Positions 1 through 4,229 of a stretch of DNA of 6,927 nt are shown here, one piece after another; within the stretch, counting starts at the first letter, position 1, and each line of letters opens with the position of its first letter. Below the pieces are notes generated by a model, which saw only the letters and a program-made list of their open reading frames with translations, searched no databases and was not told where the DNA came from. The stretch is taken from assembly GCA_003663415.1 (NCBI GenBank), contig QMZY01000042.1:1-6927 (forward strand). The letters are read 5' to 3'. The translations under genes and the position numbers were made by a program. Source of the stretch: Candidatus Aenigmatarchaeota archaeon. GTDB taxonomy: Archaea > Aenigmatarchaeota > Aenigmatarchaeia > QMZP01.

Positions 1-1211
1 AAAAAGACAAAATCTTAAAAACAAACGAAGAGCTTGCGAAACAGGCTTTAAGGGTTCTGGCGGTTGCTTACAAAGAAACCAAAAACCGGAAAAACCCGGA
101 AAAAGATTTGGTTTTTTTGGGTCTGGTTGGAATGATAGACCCCCCAAGAAAAGAAGTTAAAAAAAGCATAGAGGAATGCAAAAAAGCAGGAATCCGTGTT
201 ATTATGATAACAGGAGACCATAAAAACACAGCAGAGGCAATAGCAAAGGAAATAGGAATTTCCGGAAACAGCATAACAGGGGAAGAGCTTGAAAAGCTTT
301 CAGAGAGCAGGTTCCAAAAAATAGTTGACAATATTGGAATCTGTGCCAGGGTAAACCCGGAACACAAAGTCAAGATACTTGATGCGCTCAAATCCAAAAA
401 CCACATAGTTGCAATGACAGGTGACGGCGTGAACGATGCGCCTGCTCTTAAAAAAGCAGACATTGGAATCGCAATGGGCAAGAAAGGGACAGATGTTGCC
501 AAGGAAGCGTCGGATATGATTTTAAGAGACGATAACTTCACCAGCATAGTAAAAGCTGTAAAAGAAGGAAGAGGCATCTATGACAACATAAAAAAATTCA
601 TACAATATCTCTTATCAAGCAATCTTGGAGAGGTGCTGATTGTTTTTATAGCAATGCTTATTGGCTTTACAAACCCTGAAACAGGCGCATTGGTGTTGCC
701 TATCACAGCAATTCAATTGTTATGGATAAACCTTTTAACAGACGGTCTGCCTGCTCTTGCTCTTGGCGTTGACCCGCCGGCAGAAGACATTATGCAAAGA
801 CCGCCAAGAGACCCTAAGGAAAAAATCCTTTCCAGAGGAATGCTCATAAACATCATTCTGGTCGGAATAATAATGTGCATAGGAACGCTTTCCCTTTTTG
901 CCTACAACTTGGAATCAGGCGCAACAAAGGCCGTTACAGTGGCATTCACAACCATTGTGATGTTTGAAATGATAAGAATAGAATCAGTGAGAATGAAATT
1001 CAAAACAAAGCTCCTTTCAAACAAAAAACTCATCATTGCCGTTCTCGCTTCTGTTTTGCTTCAAATAATGGTAGTTTATCTTCCATTTTTCCAGCCAGTA
1101 TTTCAAACAACAGCCTTGGATTTTGGGGACTGGATAGAAATTCTTGGCGTAGCAAGCACAGTTTTTGCATTAATGTGGATTAAACAGAAAATGTTTCCAA
1201 GCAGGCTTTAA
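1..1211 (+). CDS. Calcium-type P-type ATPase (P2A, SERCA-like), C-terminal part
   Basis: This is the C-terminal part of a cation pump that couples ATP hydrolysis to Ca2+ transport across the cell membrane. The frame is open to the left edge, so the phosphorylation motif DKTGT and M1-M4 lie outside; about 402 residues are visible. The P domain shows TGD at 210-218 and TGDGVNDAP at 417-443, followed by the GTDVAKEASD segment of P2-type pumps. Six membrane segments (M5-M10) follow. Residues matching SERCA Ca2+ ligands are present: Asn and Glu in SSNLGEV (621-623, 630-632), Asn, Thr and Asp in NLLTDG (729-743), and Glu in FEM of M8 (966-968). By family knowledge this set supports both calcium sites, pending the M4 Glu outside the window. 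A TTG at 108 is only an internal codon. The stop overlaps the stop of the convergent glycyl-tRNA synthetase. A related Mn2+ or other divalent cation pump is the main alternative. Confidence 0.95.
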   Translation, partial: KDKILKTNEELAKQALRVLAVAYKETKNRKNPEKDLVFLGLVGMIDPPRKEVKKSIEECKKAGIRVIMITGDHKNTAEAIAKEIGISGNSITGEELEKLSESRFQKIVDNIGICARVNPEHKVKILDALKSKNHIVAMTGDGVNDAPALKKADIGIAMGKKGTDVAKEASDMILRDDNFTSIVKAVKEGRGIYDNIKKFIQYLLSSNLGEVLIVFIAMLIGFTNPETGALVLPITAIQLLWINLLTDGLPALALGVDPPAEDIMQRPPRDPKEKILSRGMLINIILVGIIMCIGTLSLFAYNLESGATKAVTVAFTTIVMFEMIRIESVRMKFKTKLLSNKKLIIAVLASVLLQIMVVYLPFFQPVFQTTALDFGDWIEILGVASTVFALMWIKQKMFPSRL

Positions 1212-2731
1212 TTCACAGGCTTTCCAAGTTTTCCAAGGCTTTCTCCAGCCAAAAACCTTCTCAAAACAACAGGAAGCTCTGAAATGGAAACCCTTATCTG
1301 TTTCATCGAGTCTCTGTCTCTTATAGTGACTGTTTCATCTTCCAGGCTTTCATAATCAATGGTTATGCCGGCAGGAACCCCAACCTCGTCAATTCTCCTG
1401 TATCTTCTTCCTATGCTTCCTGTCTCGTCATAAAAAACAGAGAAACCGGATTCTTTTAAAAACCTGAAAACTTCTTTCGCTTTTTCCGGCAAACGGTCTT
1501 TGCTGACCAAGGGAAAAACACCGGCATCATAAGGCGAAACAAGCCTCGGGAAAACCAAAACAATTCTCTCTTCCTCTTCTTTCAGTGCAAGTTCAAACAA
1601 GGCGTATATATTTCTGTCCACGCCAAAACTCAGTTCCAAAACATGCGGGACAAATGTTTCGCCGTCAATATTTACCTCCATGCTTTGACCAGAAACCTTC
1701 TGATGACCACTCAGATCATGGTCTGTTCTGTAATGAATCCCTGCAACCTCTTTAAATCCATCCAAACTTTCCAAAAACAATTCTATATCCCAGTGGTATT
1801 TGTTGTAAAAAGCCCTTTCTTCTTCCGAAAGCTCTTTAAACCTGAATATGTCTTTTGAAAGCCCAAGAACTTTGGTATAAAACTCCTGAATTTTTGCCAT
1901 ATGATACACATAAAACTTTGGAAGACCTAACTTGTTCACAGCGTCTTCACAGGAAACCTCCATTATCTCATTTTTTTCTCTGTTGGCTACCGGGAAAAGC
2001 CTTAACTTGAACTCTTTAACACTTTCAAAATCAGGATGCTCATTTATTTTCTTTGGGTTGAAAAATATCTGAAGCTCCGCCTGTGTAAATTCCCTCATTC
2101 TTATCAAAACATTTCTTGGAGAAATCTCGTTTCTGAACGCTTTACCTATTATCGCAAGCCCAAGAGGAAATTTCTTCCTTAAACACTCAAATTCCTGTTT
2201 GAAATTTAGATATGCTCCCTGCGCGGTTTCAGGCAAGAGATACGCTTTTCTCGTTTCCTTACCTGTTCCGACATCAACCGGAAACATCATATTCAAAACA
2301 CCTGCCTCCTCAAACCTCCCGCCGCATCCCGGACAAACAATGTTATGCTCTTTTATAATTTTCATAAGCTCTTCTGGTGAAAAGCCCTCATAATCTTTTT
2401 TCAGCACGCTTTTTATTATATGGTCGGCCCTGAAAATGGTTTTGCATTTTGAACACTTCACAACAGGGTCCACAAAAGACTTTAAATGACCAGACGCCCT
2501 GAAAACAGCTTCAGGCATCATAACACAGGTTTCTATTTCATAAAAATTATCGTTCAAGCCTATGAAAAAATCCCTCCAAAGATTTTCCCACTTCCTTTTT
2601 AACGCACAGCCCAAATGAGCATAATCATAAAAACCAGCAACGCCGCCATAAATATCTGCAGTCTGCCAGAAAAACCCCCTTCTTTTTGCAATGTCCAGAA
2701 TCTTTTCCTGCCTTTCTTTTTGCTTGTTCAT
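1208..2731 (-). CDS. glyS: Glycyl-tRNA synthetase, class II, archaeal/eukaryotic type
   Basis: This enzyme charges tRNA-Gly with glycine in the cytoplasm. The 507 residues form a complete protein, close to the length of the dimeric alpha2 enzymes. The N-terminus has the signature GGVAGFYDYAHLG (29-41). Two CxxC pairs, Cys93/96 and Cys133/136, look like a zinc knuckle. The substrate loop PETAQG is at 167-172, motif 2 FRNEISPR at 199-206 with the partner arginines of IRMREF at 210-215, the segment EVAGIHYRTDHDL at 328-340, and motif 3 SFGVDR at 368-373. An HGTP-type anticodon-binding domain occupies about 388-495. The residue before PETAQG is Leu166, where family members I recall have Arg. The ATG at 2729-2731 is chosen because a TATA box lies at the distance expected for a leaderless mRNA and no Shine-Dalgarno is present. 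It diverges from the glycosyltransferase and converges with the ATPase. Confidence 0.97.
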   Translation of the reverse strand: MNKQKERQEKILDIAKRRGFFWQTADIYGGVAGFYDYAHLGCALKRKWENLWRDFFIGLNDNFYEIETCVMMPEAVFRASGHLKSFVDPVVKCSKCKTIFRADHIIKSVLKKDYEGFSPEELMKIIKEHNIVCPGCGGRFEEAGVLNMMFPVDVGTGKETRKAYLLPETAQGAYLNFKQEFECLRKKFPLGLAIIGKAFRNEISPRNVLIRMREFTQAELQIFFNPKKINEHPDFESVKEFKLRLFPVANREKNEIMEVSCEDAVNKLGLPKFYVYHMAKIQEFYTKVLGLSKDIFRFKELSEEERAFYNKYHWDIELFLESLDGFKEVAGIHYRTDHDLSGHQKVSGQSMEVNIDGETFVPHVLELSFGVDRNIYALFELALKEEEERIVLVFPRLVSPYDAGVFPLVSKDRLPEKAKEVFRFLKESGFSVFYDETGSIGRRYRRIDEVGVPAGITIDYESLEDETVTIRDRDSMKQIRVSISELPVVLRRFLAGESLGKLGKPVN

Positions 2732-2741
2732 AGATATTAAT

Positions 2742-2756
2742 TAAGGCAAAGCCTTA
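2742..2756. repeat. Perfect inverted repeat between the glyS TATA box and its start codon
   Basis: The sequence TAAGGC AAA GCCTTA is a perfect 6+3+6 dyad. It overlaps the inner edge of the glyS TATA box and lies within the predicted space between TATA box and transcription start. That placement would suit a repressor operator, but a dyad this short in AT-rich DNA may be chance. It lies upstream of the predicted leaderless start, so it should not be in the mRNA. Confidence 0.4.
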
Positions 2757-2762
2757 TAAATT
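2754..2762 (-). promoter_or_regulatory. TATA box (box A) of glyS, predicting a leaderless mRNA
   Basis: On the minus strand this reads AATTTATAA. The TTTATA core is centred about 26 bases before the A of the glyS ATG (2731), so the usual archaeal spacing puts transcription start on or next to the start codon. The absence of a GGAGG-like sequence before the ATG agrees with leaderless translation. Confidence 0.6.
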
Positions 2763-2806
2763 ACAAACTGTTAGACAATTACCAAACAATGCCTGCAGCC
2801 ACACAC

Positions 2807-2814
2807 ATTTAATT
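2807..2814 (+). promoter_or_regulatory. TATA-like box of the glycosyltransferase gene, predicting a leaderless mRNA
   Basis: ATTTAATT lies with its centre about 25 bases before the ATG at 2835, the mirror image of the glyS arrangement on the other strand. No Shine-Dalgarno sequence precedes the ATG; the bases just upstream are a T-run followed by AACATATTATT. The match to the TTTAWATA consensus is imperfect, so this is less certain than the glyS box. Confidence 0.5.
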
Positions 2815-2834
2815 GTTTTTTTTAACATATTATT

Positions 2835-3869
2835 ATGGATTTTGTCTGGGCAACGGGAATGATTTTAATTTTTCATGCAGCTCTTGTTATAATTCTGGGA
2901 AGAGCACCAAGAAAAAAACCAAAATTAAAGCACAGACCGCCTGTAACTATAATTATACCTTCTTATCAAAACGAGAAAACCATAGGAAAAACACTACTTT
3001 CAGCAAAAGCCCTAAGCTATCCCGAAAAAGAAATAATTGTTGTTAATGATTCAAAGGACAAAACACCGGAAATCTGCAAGAGTCTTGGTATATATTGCAT
3101 TCAAAACCAAAAAAAGCTTGGAAAAGCCAAAGCAATGAACCTTGCTTTAAAACACACAAAAACTGAATTTCTAATTTTTCTTGATGCCGATGCTTTAATC
3201 GAAAGAAACGCATTGGAAAAAATGCTGCCGTGGTTTGAAAACCCAGAGACCGCTGTGGTTTTTCCAAAATTTGTAACAAGAGGCAGAAAAACCCTGATAT
3301 CAAAACTTACGAACCTTGAAAACCTTTATCATTCAGCATTCTTCAGGATGCACATGTTTTTTGGTTCAGCGCTTTCATTTCGCGGCTGCTGCTGCATGAT
3401 AAAAAGAAAAACCTTACAAGAGCTTGGGGGCTGGCCAGAGGAATTGACAGAGGACTTTGCTCTTGCCTTGAAAACACAGAACAAAGGATATAAAATTGTT
3501 TATGAACCAGACACAAAGGTCAGTGTAATAGAACCAGAAAGTCTTAAGGAATTAAAACCCCAGAGAACGCGCTGGGGCAGGGGAGCAGCAAGGGTTTTGA
3601 AGAAACAAAAACCGCCGAAAACCCCGCAGTTTTTTATCCATTTCCTTCCTTATACAGTTTCGCTCTTTCTTTCACTTTTCGCTCTTTTCTTCAACCCTTT
3701 CCTTCTCGTAATTTTCTGGTTTATCCATTTTTATATGATTTTTTTAAGCGAAAAAGAAACAAACCCGGTGCTTGTTTTTTTGTTTATGCTTTTTTACGCA
3801 CCGCTCGTAAGTGTTATTTATATAACAGCACGCTGGCAGGGTTCCTTAGACCAGCGATGGAGCAGCTGA
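2835..3869 (+). CDS. Membrane-bound family 2 glycosyltransferase, processive-synthase-like
   Basis: This probable membrane enzyme transfers sugars from a nucleotide-sugar donor; donor and product cannot be read from the sequence. Of 344 residues, 5-22 form one membrane helix, about 37-255 the GT-A catalytic domain, and 266-286, 287-304 and 310-330 three C-terminal helices. Catalytic motifs are in the usual order: the strand TIIIPSYQNE (38-47), ND at 71-72, the metal-binding DAD (117-119), TED (205-207) supplying the likely catalytic base, and QRTRW (243-247). The last two match the D,D,D,QxxRW pattern of hyaluronan, chitin and cellulose synthase-like enzymes. Three consecutive cysteines (185-187) lie before the GGW segment, an unusual run. 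The ATG at 2835 fits the promoter spacing. The gene is shorter than BcsA-type synthases, so a simple exopolysaccharide or glycolipid transferase is equally possible. Confidence 0.92.
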   Translation: MDFVWATGMILIFHAALVIILGRAPRKKPKLKHRPPVTIIIPSYQNEKTIGKTLLSAKALSYPEKEIIVVNDSKDKTPEICKSLGIYCIQNQKKLGKAKAMNLALKHTKTEFLIFLDADALIERNALEKMLPWFENPETAVVFPKFVTRGRKTLISKLTNLENLYHSAFFRMHMFFGSALSFRGCCCMIKRKTLQELGGWPEELTEDFALALKTQNKGYKIVYEPDTKVSVIEPESLKELKPQRTRWGRGAARVLKKQKPPKTPQFFIHFLPYTVSLFLSLFALFFNPFLLVIFWFIHFYMIFLSEKETNPVLVFLFMLFYAPLVSVIYITARWQGSLDQRWSS

Positions 3870-3873
3870 AAGA

Positions 3874-3881
3874 TTTAAATA
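3874..3881 (+). promoter_or_regulatory. TATA box for the candidate structured RNA
   Basis: TTTAAATA is an exact match to the archaeal box A consensus TTTAWATA. It is preceded by purine-rich GAAAGA, a plausible BRE, and starts only five bases after the glycosyltransferase stop codon. Usual spacing predicts transcription start near 3903, about 17 bases before the closing helix of the candidate RNA. No long plus-strand gene follows, so an RNA gene is the likely target. Confidence 0.5.
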
Positions 3882-3902
3882 AAGGAGACGCATTCTATCG
3901 GT

Positions 3903-4195
3903 CTTATTCACTTGTTGCATGTGGCCGGTGAACAGGCGACGAGCTGCTGTCAAGAAAAAACCCACAGCCACAGATAACTGGTTATATGTGGAATAGAAGC
4001 ATGCTGGTGGTGAACTTCCATGCAGTAGGACTTGGTTTATACTCTCTGTATTTTGAACCCGCGACCTTAGATTTCACGCGCCTATCACAACAGAAAGCTC
4101 AAGTTTCATAAAACATCTTTATGGGTTTAGCACTCTAGACAGGGAAAGACATGAATTTCATTCGTGTCTGCTGCTAACCGCTGAGCCACGACAGT
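3903..4195 (+). ncRNA. Candidate structured non-coding RNA of unrecognised family
   Basis: This fills most of the 360-base convergent gap (3870-4229). A long-range helix closes it: UGUGGCCGGU (3920-3929) pairs with 4177-4190, with CUGA (4181-4184) bulged. Hairpins inside are 3968-3991 (CCACA and AUAA stems, G-A mismatch, CUGG loop), 3999-4023 (GCAUG/CAUGC), 4034-4059 (GGUUU/GAACC with AUAC/GUAU), 4105-4125 (eight pairs including two U-G) and 4147-4169 (ten pairs, UUC loop). Possible longer pairings are CUGUC 3947-3951 with GACAG 4138-4142, and AAACCCA 3958-3964 with UGGGUUU 4122-4128, the latter competing with the 4105-4125 hairpin. Several pairs are G-U on this strand and would be A-C on the other, which favours this strand. 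I see no SRP helix 8 motif, no RNase P GGAAAGUCC core and no 5S rRNA pattern. Both ends are estimates: the start from TATA spacing, the end from the closing helix. Confidence 0.45.
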
Positions 4196-4196
4196 A
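4052..4196 (-). other. tRNA-like D-arm and T-arm segments, incomplete
   Basis: On the minus strand TGGCTCAGCGG (4177-4187) matches the tRNA A-box pattern TRGYNNARNNG, with A14, G15, G18, G19 and A21 positions filled, though the returning D stem GCAGC carries an extra C. About 110 bases on, AAGGTCGCGGGTTCAAA (around 4052-4068) looks like a variable loop plus T-arm 5' half. The matching T stem (CCCGC) and acceptor strand are not found downstream, and no normal anticodon loop is evident. It could be a tRNA split by several introns, a decayed tRNA, or a chance resemblance overlapping the plus-strand RNA. Confidence 0.25.
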
Positions 4197-4216
4197 ATTC
4201 TTAATTTATCCACCAT

Positions 4217-4224
4217 TTTAAATA
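4217..4224 (-). promoter_or_regulatory. Second TATA-like box at the far end of the convergent gap
   Basis: The minus strand reads TATTTAAA, centred about 25 bases before position 4195, where the tRNA-like segment begins. On the plus strand the same bases read TTTAAATA, again an exact box A, but a plus-strand start near 4246 would lie antisense to the surface protein with no gene after it. The core is close to palindromic, so direction cannot be decided from sequence alone. Confidence 0.3.
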
Positions 4225-4229
4225 TCATT

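Noticed and set aside
108..110. TTG as a start codon for the ATPase
   Set aside because: The frame is open upstream to the window edge and encodes a family-typical N-domain sequence (ALRVLAVAYK), so this is an internal Leu codon.
2825..2833. ACATATTAT just before the glycosyltransferase ATG as a TATA box
   Set aside because: It is too close to the ATG; transcription would begin inside the coding sequence. The box at 2807-2814 has the right spacing.
3881..3887. AAAGGAG as a ribosome binding site
   Set aside because: No start codon follows at usable spacing; it lies in the region between the TATA box and the predicted transcription start.
4001..4111. A 36-residue plus-strand frame containing FEPATLDF
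   Set aside because: Peptides of this kind typically arise by reading antisense through a tRNA T-arm, it lacks a start signal, and it lies across the predicted RNA hairpins.
4147..4169. The ten-pair hairpin as an intrinsic terminator
   Set aside because: No T-run follows it, and it lies inside the long-range closing helix of the candidate RNA.
3903..4195. Identification of the gap RNA as SRP RNA, RNase P RNA or 5S rRNA
   Set aside because: The conserved cores expected for these (GGAAGG..AGCAGC helix 8, GGAAAGUCC, 5S loop patterns) were not found. A CCACGACAG match near the 3' end recalls bacterial RNase P RNA but the following conserved bases differ.
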